Below are positions 1 to 10,799 of a stretch of 64,000 nt of DNA, in pieces. The stretch's first letter is position 1, and each line of letters opens with the position of its first letter. Both the position numbers and the translations under genes were made by a program. Origin of the DNA: Gliomastix tumulicola (taxonomy: Eukaryota; Ascomycota; Sordariomycetes; Hypocreales; Bionectriaceae); contig BCHX01000006.1 in assembly GCA_001599755.1 (NCBI GenBank), positions 3,769,336 through 3,833,335 of the forward strand. Direction: 5' to 3'. Under the pieces are notes generated by a model. That model made no database searches. It was not told where the DNA came from and was given only the letters and a program-made list of their open reading frames with translations.

Positions 1-1167
1 CAGTATTCGCTTGGCCGTTTAAAGCCTGTAGAAGCATCTGGATTCACTAATAAGTGAAAAGAGGATACGGCAACCACCGCGAAAAGGTTTGAGAGACAGG
101 CGTGTGTGATGTCGTGCGTGGCATTGGGGACGGCCGTCAGCTTTGCAAGTGTGACCACTGCAGACGGGTAGTTGAAAATCCTCCAAGCGGACTTTTCGTT
201 GACGGGAAGGGCTCCAATTTGGTTCACCACTTTGTCATCAAAGTGCTGGAGCAACAGCGGGATATCTGAATCCAGGTGTAATAATGGCCATCCAAGAGCC
301 TCGAGAGTCGAGCTAGACACAGTTGTCGGAGTCATTGCTATGGCCCTAGAATCGACTCTGAATGGTTGGAACGGAGGGCGCTCCGATTCATCCGTCGTAG
401 GGTTGCGCTCCGGAGGAACACAGGGCGATTCTTCGAACGCATCTGCAGTAAATAGGTCCGTCCATTGTAGGCAGTCGAGTGAACCTGGGAATAGATCTTG
501 CCACCCTTTGAGATCTGTCAGGCCGAAGTCATCATATGTTAAACCTTGTTCGATAGTAAAGTCGCGGCGTCCAAAGCTCGGATTAGGGTAATCTTCATCT
601 GTAATTAATGAACTTCTCTGGGTCTCCAGCGTGGATACCCCGTCTGACGCTGAGGAGATATTTTGGTGTTCTGTTGGCCCGTTTTCGTTGGGCACGGCGC
701 TAGAACAGCGGTTTATGGGCGTGTCGTGGTTGAATACGCCAAAAGGACCGACCAAAACCTGAATGGCCCGTTCAGCTTGCCAGCCTCTCGTCTGGCTCTC
801 TATATCCTCAAGAGCCTCGCTGACAGAAGACTTGACAGATGCCAATAAGGTGGTGCTCAATGACTTTCTTTCGGTCACTGTACGAATGGTTATACAGAGG
901 TTCTATGATCATAGGAAGATTTCACAAACCAGTATACAAGTAGCGTCTTGAGTGCTTGTAGACTGACGACTGCGGTGGTATTTGTGTTTCTGTCCCGCCT
1001 GAACTAGTCAAGACGATCCAGCTCAGACTCGGCATAAAGCTACACTGCAATCCTGAAACTTGGCATCGTTTGCATCGCGGAGCAAGCTGGTCGCACTTGA
1101 GATGGCGTTTCCGACAGGCACTGCACCCGCCGAATGAGTGCGAGCGCCTCGGTTTTGCGGCATCCAT
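1..1167 (-). CDS. Zn2Cys6 transcription factor, Fungal_trans_2-like, C-terminus cut by window edge
   Basis: The protein starts at the ATG ending at 1167 and runs off the left edge. Exon 1 is 930-1167 and exon 2 is 1-877. The 52-nt intron (878-929) restores an open frame to base 1. Residues 15-42 form a complete Zn2Cys6 cluster (C15, C18, C25, C32, C35, C42), so it is a nuclear DNA-binding regulator. After the finger comes a serine/threonine-rich linker, then the motif VGPFGVF, then helical sequence that looks like the fungal regulator middle domain. The regulator at 18709-21202 carries the same finger spacing, the same basic stretch after the second cysteine and the same VGPFGVF motif, so the two are likely paralogues. 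It is divergent from the dioxygenase gene. The target genes are inferred from position only. Confidence 0.85.
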
Positions 1168-1888
1168 GCTTCTTGCCTACAGGCCTTGAGAATGGAAATT
1201 TGGCGAGGAATTAGCTGTGAAAGCGAAGGGTCGGGATCTCTATCTAAGTGGAAATCGGGATCTGGGGATTCCCCAACCTTTCAGTTGCTCTACGAGGTTG
1301 AACCGCCTCTAGCCTATCGTCTGTTCTTCTTGAACAAGCAAGTGATCCCGCATCCATGGATCCATCACATCCTGCTCCCCACTCGTGTACATATCACTTG
1401 ATCTATGTCCTGGGACATGCATTGGCGTGCAGATAGCATGTATGGAACCGGGTTTCCTATCAGATCCCGTCTCGTAGCATTGGAGCAGACAACCGTACCT
1501 AGTTCCGCACCGGGTCATCTCCGCTTTGCTCACATGCCTCGGGATCTCTTCTTAAGTCTCTTTAGAATATTGCTTGGACCCAACTTCGGAAACATGTCCT
1601 TGAATGGACCACTGGTCCTCATTGAAGGCCGTGATTTGCGAGTTTCTGCCTACCGGATGCCGTACTCTCCCTGATACAGCATGGTCTGAGCCTATCTGGC
1701 ATAGCATGTCAGCCGCCCAAGGTCAGAAGACTCCTCAGACAAGGCAAGAGATCCCGTACTTCGGGGTCATATATCATGGCGTTCAATACTGTCAAGACTC
1801 TGGCATGTCTGAGCGCATCAGTAAGAGTCGTTGCGCAAACATATCGATCATTTTACCCTAACCAAATCACCCTCCCTACCGTGGCAAG
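1168..1888. other. Divergent intergenic region
   Basis: About 720 bases lie between the start of the left regulator and the start of the dioxygenase. Short open frames occur on both strands but none shows a recognisable domain or splice pattern. It is presumably a shared promoter; I see no clear TATA box. Confidence 0.5.
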
Positions 1889-2991
1889 ATGTCTGAAAAA
1901 GGGCTGACTCTGGATATGGCTCTGTTCTTCGGAACCGAGACAGAGAAGCAAACGTTCTGTGATGAGCTTCTGAGGCTGCTGAAGCTTCGTGGTGGCGTGA
2001 AGATTGTGAACCACGGCATTCCAAATGCTGACATTCATCAGCTCTTCGACTTCGTAAGTTCATGACGTGCAGTCTTCCTGCCGGCCCGTTGCTAAAACCC
2101 ATCAAGACTCGAAAGTTCTTCGCTTTACCTTTGGAAGAAAAGATGAAAGCCAAGCACCCACCACAGGCCAATCCCAACCGCGGGTACAGCTACGTCGGCC
2201 AGGAGAACGTTGCCAATATCAGCGGCTACGAGAAGGGCAAAGGGCCAGGGAAAACTCGAGATATCAAGGTACGTAAGAATGAAATCGGGCTACAAAGCTC
2301 ATCAACATGCTGACCGTATTTCAAGGAATCACTGGACATGGGTGCCGCTAATGACGAGCTGGCCGAGAACCAATGGATTCCCGAGGAGAGCCTTCCAGGC
2401 TTCCGTCGATTCATGGAGTCATTTTATGAGAAGGCTTTCCAGACTGAGCTGCAGCTGATCTCTGCCCTCGCCATAGCCTTGAAGGTATCGCCAGAGCACC
2501 TCCGCACCCTGCACAACCGTGCCGAGAATGAATTTCGCCTCCTCCATTATCCCGCGATTCCCGCATCAGACCTCGCCGACGGCACTGCAACTCGCATTGC
2601 GGAGCACACCGACTTCGGCACAATCACCATGCTCTTCCAGGACTCAGTGGGCGGGCTTCAGGTTGAGGACCAAACGCAAGAGGGATTGTTCAGGGACATC
2701 GAGTCCGCCGGGCCTGCGGAGATGATCCTGAACATCGGTGACTCGCTGCAGCGCTTGACGAATGACACATTCAGGGCCGCCTGTCACCGAGTGACTTACC
2801 CTCCAGCAATCAAGGCCAATGATGACGTCTTCATCCCTGAGAGGTATTCGATTGCGTACTTTGCAAAGCCCAACCGGAATGCCTCACTGCTCCCATTGAA
2901 GGAGTTCATCACTGAAGCAACGCCTTGCCACTACGACGATGTCACCGCGTGGGAATGGAACAATCGCAGAATCTCGAAATTGTTCGGATGA
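1889..2991 (+). CDS. 2-oxoglutarate/Fe(II)-dependent dioxygenase (isopenicillin N synthase-like fold)
   Basis: Three exons (1889-2053, 2107-2268, 2326-2991) give 330 residues, normal for this family. Exon 1 carries the DIOX_N signature ending in VNHGIP, and exon 2 carries a KFFALP-type segment. The 2OG-FeII_Oxy domain follows, with iron ligands H203 and D205 in AEHTDFG and H263 in CHRVTYPP, and the 2-oxoglutarate-binding R282-x-S284 pair. The protein should be a soluble oxygenase that couples 2-oxoglutarate decarboxylation to oxidation of a small substrate. The substrate cannot be read from sequence. Its place beside an epimerase of hydroxyproline type makes an imino or amino acid attractive, including free proline hydroxylation, but this is inference. 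Introns 1 and 2 end in AAG, which is less common than CAG or TAG. The start was chosen because it is the first ATG giving a full DIOX_N domain. Confidence 0.87.
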
Positions 2992-3774
2992 ACCGTTGTG
3001 ATTCTCAAATAGCCTATCAATTGATTCATATTGCCTCCCTGCCCTCGCACGGTCAATACACTGCTGGCTAGTGACTTACTTCTAACTGATTTAGAAACGA
3101 GGAAACGGATGATGTAGTGACTCCAAACAGCATTGCTGAAAGCTCGACTGCACCATTTGGACTTACCAGGCCTTATCCGCATTGGCAATGTCCTCTGTAG
3201 CTCCTTTCAGGTGCGCGCATGACCAGACCCATTGGCTTGATCTAGAAGGGTGTCATACTCGGCAACACATGTCTATTCTGTCCGAGTAGATCGTGTACTG
3301 GCCTTAGAGTAGCCCTAAAATGATACGGAATCATTGAGCCGGTGATAAAGACTGTGGGTATAGCGTGGAATCGCGTGTCGGGATAACCTTCCTCGCTCTG
3401 GAGGTCAGCTGGCTCTTCGGGGCACCCCATTTTACCGCCGAGTCTAGCGGGGATGGAGCAGCAGACGTCTGTTCTTGCTACAGAAATCGGGTCGTCTAGA
3501 ACTGGGAGCGAGCTTGGCGCTCTGTTATCGTTTCAGTCGCCTGTGGGTGGTTGAGGTTGTCGGTCGCAGTGACAGTTTTATCGAGCTGCTCACCCATACG
3601 GCGCATCCAGTGTATGGCGGGAAAAGCTTCACATACATATTCGTCTGTCTCATCTGAAGCTCCAGGGACGCGCATCCTGACTTATTGCCATATCTCTTCA
3701 CCGTTCTCAGGTCTCATCTAAGCCCCTCTCATATTCAATACACTTGAATCAGCTGCGTGGAAGCTACAATTCCA
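2992..3774. other. Intergenic region before the epimerase-family gene
   Basis: About 780 bases hold only short unsupported frames on both strands. Nothing in it looks coding. It contains the 3' end of the dioxygenase transcript and the promoter of the epimerase-family gene. Confidence 0.5.
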
Positions 3775-4821
3775 ATGGTTGCCATGGCTGGCCGTCGCAT
3801 GATATCGATCGTGGGCTGCCACTGCGAGGGCGAGGTGGGCGATGTCATTGTCGGCGGCGTCCGAGATGTCCCTGGAGACACGATGCTCGATAAACTCGTG
3901 GCATTCGCGTCCAAGCACGACAACATCCGTCAGTTCTTGCTCAATGAGCCCCGCGGCCGCGGATCTATGAACATCAACCTGCTTCTGCGGCCGTGCAATC
4001 CTCTGGCCGAGGCCGGCTTCCTCACGATGGGCAACGAGGAGTACGCCTTCATGTCCGGCTCAAACACCATCTGCACGACCACCGTCCTGCTCGAGACGGG
4101 CATGATCCCAATGGAGGAGCCGGAAACAAAGTTCGCTCTCGACACAGCCGCAGGCCTCATCGCCGTCACGGCTCAGTGCTCAGGCGGGCAGTGCAAGTCA
4201 GTCTCATTCGAGAACGTGCCGTCGTTCGTGGGGGCACTTGATCTCCAGATCCAAGTGCCTGGGATCGGCATCGTGTCAGTCGATGTCGCCTTCGGGGGGA
4301 TGTGGTACGCCATTGTCGACGCTGCATCCATCGGCCTCAAGGTCGAGAACAGCTATTGCACCAGGCTTATCGAGGTTGGGAACATGGTCTTGCGCTGTGT
4401 ACAGGAGCAGTATACGCCCGTCCACCCTGAGAATCCCAAGCTCTCTGGTGTGAGTATGATTTCCATTACAGAGCCAGTCACGAGGGAGGAGGAAACGGGC
4501 CAGCTAGTGGGCAGTCACTGTGTTCTCGTCCCGCCTGGGAGATGTGACAGAAGTCCGTGTGGCACGGGGACTAGCGCTCGCCTCGCCGTTCTTCATGAGC
4601 GTGGAGCTATACAGGAGGGCGAAACGTTCGTGCATCAGAGCATCATCAAGTCTAAGTTCATAGGAAAGGTTCAGAAGACAACAAAGGTTGGAGGGCGGAA
4701 CGCCATCATCCCTTCGATTACTGGAAGGGCGTGGATCACGGGATACAAGCAAGTAGTGCTCGATCCTAGTGATCCGTATCCGGTTGGATTCAGGGTTGGG
4801 GACCATTGGGTGATGGATTGA
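3775..4821 (+). CDS. Proline racemase / hydroxyproline 2-epimerase family enzyme (Ser-Cys type)
   Basis: One intronless frame of 348 residues matches the proline racemase family (PF05544) over its whole length. The family uses two opposed residues for proton abstraction and return at C-alpha. Here the first catalytic position is Ser94 in MSGSNTIC, where proline racemases have Cys. The second is Cys262 in RSPCGTGTSAR, which is intact. Ser-Cys members are associated in bacteria with epimerisation of hydroxyprolines rather than proline racemisation. The first in-frame ATG is at 3775; another with a better Kozak context is at 3784, and sequence upstream of 3775 is open but starts only with GTG. 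The gene is tail-to-tail with the aldehyde dehydrogenase, 62 bases apart. Probable reaction: trans-4-hydroxy-L-proline to cis-4-hydroxy-D-proline. A 3-hydroxyproline epimerase or dehydratase role is the main alternative. Confidence 0.9.
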   Translation: MVAMAGRRMISIVGCHCEGEVGDVIVGGVRDVPGDTMLDKLVAFASKHDNIRQFLLNEPRGRGSMNINLLLRPCNPLAEAGFLTMGNEEYAFMSGSNTICTTTVLLETGMIPMEEPETKFALDTAAGLIAVTAQCSGGQCKSVSFENVPSFVGALDLQIQVPGIGIVSVDVAFGGMWYAIVDAASIGLKVENSYCTRLIEVGNMVLRCVQEQYTPVHPENPKLSGVSMISITEPVTREEETGQLVGSHCVLVPPGRCDRSPCGTGTSARLAVLHERGAIQEGETFVHQSIIKSKFIGKVQKTTKVGGRNAIIPSITGRAWITGYKQVVLDPSDPYPVGFRVGDHWVMD

Positions 4822-4883
4822 TGATGAACTTGTAGTAGCCTCACTTTGAATTCTATTCTAATTATTGACCCTTTCGTTTCCAA

Positions 4884-6507
4884 TCACAGCTTGTTTCCCA
4901 TATTCACATGGATGGCCTTCACCTGACTGTATGCCTCCAGCCCTGCTTCACCAAGCTCCCTGCCGATTCCACTTTGTTTGACACCACCAAAAGGAACACG
5001 AGCATCACAATCCTGGCTGCTGTTGATCCAAACCATTCCAGCCTCGATCTCAGCTGCCACTCGATGCGCACGCTCCAGGTTCGTTGTGAATACGGCAGAT
5101 CCAAGCCCGTAAGTAGTACCATTAGCTAGAGCGACCGCCTCCTCCTCCGTGCGGAAAGGGACAATCACCACCACGGGACCAAAGATCTCCTCGCGGAAGA
5201 TGCGGAAGGATGGCTTGACATTGGTGAAGACCGTAGGCTCGACAAAGAATCCTTTGCTGCTCCCTTCCAACGGCTTGCCACCCGCTGCGATGGTGGCACC
5301 CTCACTCTTGCCAATGTTGATGTAGTCGAGCACTCGATCGTACTGTGCCTTTGATACAAGCGGCCCCTGGTAGGTGTCTTTCGACCACTGATCCCCGACG
5401 ACGCTGACCGTCTTGGTGGTGTTGAGGAACTCTTTGACGAATGTGTCGTAGACCGACTCCTGAACAAGGATTCGTGAGGTTGCCGTGCAGATCTGGCCTT
5501 GGTTGGACATGATGCCAAAGTGAGACCACTTCACGGCCTGGTCTAGATCGGCATCCTCAAAGACAAGTAGGGGCGACTTGCCACCAGTCTCAAGCGTGAT
5601 GTTCTTCAGCGACTTGGCAGCGGTAGCCATAATATGTGATGCAGTTGCCGTTGAGCCAGTGAATGCCACCTTATCAACGAGAGGGTGGCTTACTAACGGT
5701 GGTCCAGCGTCCTTACCCAGCCCGTTAATAAAGTTGACGACTCCAGGGGGGAATCCCGCTTCCTTGATCAGCTGGCCGAAGGCGAGGATGCTCAAGGGGG
5801 TTTGTTCGGCGGCTTTCAGAACGACAGTATTGCCGCAAGCCAGGGCAGGACCAAGCTTCCACGTAGCCATCGAGAGAGGGTAGTTCCAGGGGATGATCTG
5901 TGCCACAACACCAATGGGCTGACGCAGGGTGTAGGCGAACTTCTGATGGGTGGTGCTGATGGTCTGCCCGAAGGTCTTGTCTGCCCAGCCGGCGTAGTAT
6001 CGAATGACGCTGATAGCCTCCGGGATGTCATTCTCCAGAGCCTCTTGGTAGGTCTTGCCTGCGCGATTTTGCAGTTTAGTTCTTGCTCAACGGTTTGGGG
6101 GGTGTCATCGACGGAGGCGTACCGTTATCCCAGGCGTCGATCGTGGCGAAGATCTCCCTATCCCGCTCTATGAGGTCTGCCAGGCGGAAAAGCAGCGTGC
6201 CTCTGTCAGAGGCTGATAGCTGCTTCCACGACGGGTCCCTCAGCGCCTTGTAGGCTGCTTGCACAGCCTTGTCAACATCGTCAGCGCCCGCCGCCTGGAC
6301 CGTGGCGATCGGGGTCTCCGTGCTGGCGAATGCCGGTCAGCTGCTGAAAGCGAGAGAGATGGAGCATGGCATGACTTACGCCGGGTCGATGGAGGTGATG
6401 GTTTGGCCAGCTACGGAGTCGACGAATTCGTTGTTGATGAACAGACCCGTGGGCTGGGTGAATCTGACCCCATTTGGGGCCTGGAGTTGTAGAGACTTTG
6501 ATGCCAT
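4884..6507 (-). CDS. NAD(P)+-dependent aldehyde dehydrogenase, possible 2-oxoglutarate-semialdehyde dehydrogenase
   Basis: Exons 6380-6507, 6123-6322 and 4884-6058 join to a 500-residue ALDH. Both introns are about 60 nt; the first has a CTGAC branch point. Catalytic residues are all visible: Asn168 in IIPWNYP, the cofactor-site Lys191 in VLKAAEQTP, the general base Glu266 in LETGGKSP and the nucleophile Cys300 in GQICTATSR. The enzyme oxidises an aldehyde to its acid and has no obvious organelle signal, so it is probably cytosolic. Sequence alone does not give the substrate. In the bacterial hydroxyproline route the last enzyme is an ALDH that converts 2-oxoglutarate semialdehyde to 2-oxoglutarate, and this is the best candidate in the window for that step. 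A general-purpose acetaldehyde or betaine-aldehyde type activity is the alternative. Confidence 0.9.
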
Positions 6508-6977
6508 TTTGGTGGTAGCTTATATTTGCCCTTCGCCTTGAGTATCTCGAGGAGGCGATGCCTGTGATAAAGTCGCTGGAAATATCTTGGGCGGGGTTCA
6601 TTCAAGTAAGCACGCACTGCAGGCTGAGGTGCTTCTGGCTTATCACCAACCGCTAGCTCAAGCAATACTGCGTCGTCTTATCGCTATCTCAAAACTGATC
6701 AATTCGTATTTCGGAGAGAGGGTGACTAATGGCAGCTATCGATGGGGAGTAAAGTGGTGAATGGACAGATCAAACAGGCAGGTCGTCCAGGATGGCTGTC
6801 CGTCGTCAGCGGGATGACCTTCCCCTGGAAAATCGAGTGCACTCCACTACTCCCCACGACAGGACGTTCTTCAGTAGGTCCCCGAGGCGCTGTCACTCCA
6901 CTGAGCGTCATAATACCTCATCAGACTTACAAAACGGGAAGCAAGATGAGAGCAGCCACATTTGGAGCTGCAGACGG
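6508..6977. other. Intergenic region upstream of the aldehyde dehydrogenase
   Basis: About 470 bases between the ALDH start and the 3' end of the Rossmann-fold gene. No coding frame is convincing. A TCGGAGA sequence lies near 6711 and could be half of a Zn2Cys6 site, but a single copy proves nothing. Confidence 0.4.
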
Positions 6978-8237
6978 CTACCCTCGTCGAGAAAACTCTT
7001 CCTCCAGCGCCCGCGGTATCTCCTCGTCCAACCCCTCTTCGACGGGCCTCCAACCAAACAGCTCTGTAGCACGACGAGAGTGGCCCCTGGCATTGGATCC
7101 AAAGAAGACGGACCCGCCAGGGAGGACCTTGTCCGACTCGGACTTGGACAGAACCTCGACTTGGGAGTCCTGGATGAACCCCTTCTGCAGACCTGCGCGG
7201 CTGACTCTGTCGGAAATTTCTGCGAAGCTCTATTTGAGGTTAATAATTGCATTGGGCGGTTGACGGTGCTGATTGGAGAGGAGGGCGTCTTACCATCTCG
7301 CCGGCGTTGCTCAAGTAGATGCCGTTGTCATTCCACAATCCATCACCTTGACGACCCTCGTGAGCCTCCTGGGCCAACGCCGTGAACAGTCTTGCGATGT
7401 CCTTGACGTGGATGCTTCCCCAACGGTTGAGACCTTGTCCTGCACGCACCACGTGCCCTCTCTCGAGAGTCACACGACAAAGCGACGGTATCTGGATACT
7501 GCGCTGGTTCCCGGGACCTTCACCTTTGCCGTAGATGATGGGAGGGAGGACGATTGCCGTTTTGACGTTGGGCGTCGTCTTGCTCACGTCAAGTATGTAA
7601 TTGTCCATCGCTCGCACAGGATGAGCTCGGATGAGCGACCGAATCTCGTCGATACCTTCCAGATCATCGTACACGACTGACGAGGGGAGGCCAACATCGT
7701 AGGAGGGTGAGCTCAGTTCCTTAACAGCCAAGGCGCTCGCGCCTGAAATTTGAATCCAGTAAGCTGGCAGCATGTCAGCCTGTGAACAATATCCCTTTGG
7801 CGCTGCATTAGGGGGCCGCACCGGGAGAAGATCGCTTGCCCAGGCCACGGTGGATTGCCTTTGCGCCTTCGATGTGTTTATTTGAAGCAGCATCTAATGC
7901 CGATTGTTAGATCTTCAGCTGTGTCGCTGAGGGATGTCCGTCCGTACTCAGAACAATTGGCGCCTTGAAAGCCTCACTCTCCACGAGTTCAGCGTCATCC
8001 AGGCTGCCGACTACGGTGCGGACTTTGGCATATAGGCTGGAGATGCGCCTCGCAGCTTCGGCGTCGCGGACAAGCACAGCGATATTGAGAGCTGGGTGGC
8101 TCTGGGACAGCTCCTTGAGAATTTGGCCGCCGACAAAGCCAGTGGCACCAGTGCTGCATGCATCGTGCTGTCAGTCAGTGGACGTGAGGTCTCATCAGAA
8201 CCGGGCGAGATGCCACTCACAGGAATATAGAGCTCAT
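6978..8237 (-). CDS. Atypical extended SDR / NAD(P)-binding Rossmann-fold protein
   Basis: Five exons (8221-8237, 7948-8153, 7822-7893, 7294-7763, 6978-7229) join to 338 residues; the first exon is only 17 bases. The N-terminus reads MSSIFL and then TGATGFVGG, the nucleotide-binding loop of extended SDR/NmrA-like proteins. It continues with an NAASNKHIEGAKAI segment common in fungal epimerase-like proteins of this class. The YxxxK catalytic pair of true SDR enzymes is not seen at the expected place after SGAS, so it may be a sensor or an enzyme using other residues. The gene lies between the ALDH and the aminotransferase, all on the minus strand. A TATAAAT box about 140 bases upstream supports the start. 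A role in the imino-acid pathway is unproven; pyrroline handling or redox sensing are guesses. Confidence 0.8.
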
Positions 8238-8559
8238 GGCTAAGACGAGTCGTGAACGGGTGCAGTCGTACTTGAAGGGTCAATGAGGTCTGGGGAGTGA
8301 AGAAGCCAAAGGCAGACGGGAATCTCTGGTAGTGATGTTGTAGTGAGCTGAAATGGTTTAGGGGCGTGAGCTCCGGATTTATAGCGGCCTAGCGCACTAA
8401 TAGACGCCTGGAGCTCCGCCTGGGTCACGCTGTCTGTCATTCATTCACGGGTGACTCTAGCGGATACGACGATGCTTGTCCCTGTTTGCAGAGATTGTGG
8501 GAATATTTACCAGATCTATGTTCCCTCAATTGTTCCTCCTTTACAAGTGCTTATCCCAA
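8238..8559. other. Intergenic region, promoter of the Rossmann-fold gene
   Basis: About 320 bases with no supported gene. It holds the TATA-like box described separately and the 3' end of the aminotransferase transcript. Confidence 0.5.
8377..8383 (-). promoter_or_regulatory. TATA-like box
   Basis: Reads TATAAAT on the minus strand, about 140 bases upstream of the ATG of the Rossmann-fold gene. The position fits a fungal core promoter; inferred from sequence only. Confidence 0.4.
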
Positions 8560-10230
8560 TCATGCACGGAATGTGCGCTCAAGTACATCCAGCAGTATAT
8601 CGGCTGTCATCCTGTTAGCTCCAGCGTGCAAACGGCTTCATCAGGGGCTTTAGTGAACTCACCATGGCGTTTCTGGAAGATTAGCATGGGCCGAAGCCGA
8701 ATGCTCGTGTCACCGCTCCCGCCCATGTTGACACCCTTCTCCAGGGTGAGTCTGAGGACCTCGTCTCGCCTAGGGCTGTCAAACGCCAGGAAGGTCCCTC
8801 TCTCCTTGCCCCTGAGATTCAAGATCTCCCCGGGGTACTTCCGAGAGAGGCTTTTCAGGCCATTGTACAAGTACTGCCCTACGCCGGCTGTCTTTTCAAC
8901 AAGATTGTGCCCCTCAATCTCGTCCAGAATTGCCTTGAATAGGAGCGCACGAGCGGGATCGCCCATCCAAGTGTTGAACTGCCTGTACGGCAAGTCCGGC
9001 CGCAGGGAATCATCCTTGTAATAGAACCCAGCCGCCTGTGCCTTCTTGGAGAAAGTCACCATGTCGGGAGGCGTCGGGAGATTCCAGTGCTCGTGAGCCC
9101 AGAACTTGCCCGTAGCGCCAACGCCCGTCTGAACCTCATCCACGATGAGAAGAATGTTCTTCTTTGCCGTCAGCTCCCGCAGACGCTGGAAGAAGAAGGG
9201 GGATGCGTGGTTGTCGCCTCCCTCTGATTGGATTGGCTCGACGACCACGGCGGCCACTGGGCTGTGGAAGGTATCGAGGATCTGCTCCGTCTCGTGCAGA
9301 CAGCGCTCTTCTTCCGCACGGTTCTCCGCCGCAAAGTCTTCCAGCGGGTATTGGAGCTTCGGGAAAGGAGCCATTGGCCAGTCGAACGCCGGCATGTCAA
9401 GCTTGTGGATGGCCTTGCTGTGCGTTGTCGAGAGACTTCCAAACAGTCTGCCGTGGAAGCCGCCAGAGAATGACAGGATGGAGTACTTTGGAGCACCGGG
9501 AGCCTGGTTGACCATGGCCGAGATAAGCTCTTCTTTGGTGAACTCTCGCCCACCACGCTCCCGAGTCAGACGCCAGATGAAGGCGGCCTTGTATGCAGTC
9601 TCGTTGGCATCAGAGCCGGTCATGGACGTGAAGACCTGGCTCATACCCTTCGGAGCCGCTCGTAGGAGTCCCGTCTCCAGAATCTCGGCCCAGTCGGGAG
9701 GGGGGAAGACACCAAGTGCTGGGCGATTGATGATCGCGTTGACCATCTCGGGAGAGGCGGCAGCAGCGGCAAGGGCAGGGTTGTTGTACCCCAGTGGGAT
9801 TGAGGAAATCTGGGCGAATCTGATGTGGTTGGTCAGAATGAATGAGTCTCTGAAATGATCCAGCCTCAGCATGAGCGAGTCTTACACGTCGAGAAATGTG
9901 TTTCCGTCGCCATCTACAGCACTATTTTGTACATCAGTTCCAATTTGTTCATCTTCTTCATGTCTGAAGCGCAAGAACATACTAATTACCACTGCTTCTC
10001 TTGTAGTCCATGATCATCTTCATGCTTCGCGTGTCGAAGACCTTGTTCAGATTCTTCATGATGGTCTGAGTCTGCGGTCCCGGGAGCCGTGTCGTCACCT
10101 TGGGCCCTTCTGGCTCCGTGATCGTGTTGACAGTGGCATATGGACGCCGGACTGAGCTGGAGAAGGCCCTTGCGGAGCGCCGAAGGGCAAGTGGCCTCAT
10201 AGTGACTGGCGGAGTCGAGAACTTGTTCAT
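8560..10230 (-). CDS. Class III aminotransferase, 4-aminobutyrate (GABA) transaminase type, mitochondrial
   Basis: Exons 9983-10230, 9886-9921, 8663-9819 and 8560-8603 join to 494 residues, the usual length of fungal GABA transaminase. The N-terminus is rich in Arg and Ser with no acids (for example RRSARAFSSSVRR), a typical mitochondrial presequence; a second ATG lies ten codons in. The PLP aspartate sits in LIVDEVQTGVG and the PLP lysine at about residue 353 in MVTFSKKAQ. The C-terminus ends in HADILLDVLERTFRA once the last intron is removed. A 36-nt micro-exon encodes AVDGDGNTFLDV. It moves an amino group from GABA or beta-alanine to 2-oxoglutarate, giving a semialdehyde. Its place in the cluster beside a CoA-acylating semialdehyde dehydrogenase suggests that omega-amino acids, especially beta-alanine, are also processed here. 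Confidence 0.92.
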
Positions 10231-10799
10231 TGTGTAGAGTCTGCTGGAGAGATGAAAGACAAGAGAGGGAAAAGCCGTCCAGAACTCCAGGTCTTGGACC
10301 TGAATAAACAATGAATCGAAGGGTCCCTCGATCCCTGGTTCTACAAACATTTTGGAGCCCACTGTATCCATCAGGATACGGCCAATTATGAGAGGGGACC
10401 AGCACACCGTTAACGGACCAGCTCGCTTCTCGTGCGTTTGGGGCATGTGGACCGTCGGAGATGTCAGCTCCAGTGGCTCCCCCTTAACTCGATTGTCCAC
10501 TGGCGTCGGAATCACATTCCAGACCGACACTCGCGCAACTCCGCCTCCTCTTTCCTACTCTGGCGAGCTGAGGCTCCCAGCTCACAGACTTCTGAAATGG
10601 GGAATATAGCAAATGCAATTCAATTTGCTAATGCGGCTCTCTCTTGTATGGGAAGCGGCTGATTCTAGCCCTTCTTACGCCGGGTTTTCTACTCTTCAAA
10701 TATTGCGCATCGATCCACAGTACCAGACGGCGCACAATCTTATAGCGTGTCCAATCTGAACATGATCTTGGTTATTTTCTACGTAAACTTCAAGATGAT
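10231..10799. other. Intergenic region upstream of the aminotransferase
   Basis: About 570 bases. Open frames exist but they are low-complexity or continuations of the aminotransferase leader frame. A TCGGAGA sequence occurs near 10455. Nothing else is recognised. Confidence 0.4.

Noticed and set aside
1405..1861. Overlapping plus-strand frames in the left divergent promoter
   Set aside because: Short, overlapping each other and without homology features.
3757..3774. GTG-started extension of the epimerase-family gene
   Set aside because: Nuclear fungal genes rarely start at GTG; two ATG codons follow within 30 bases and retain the whole domain.
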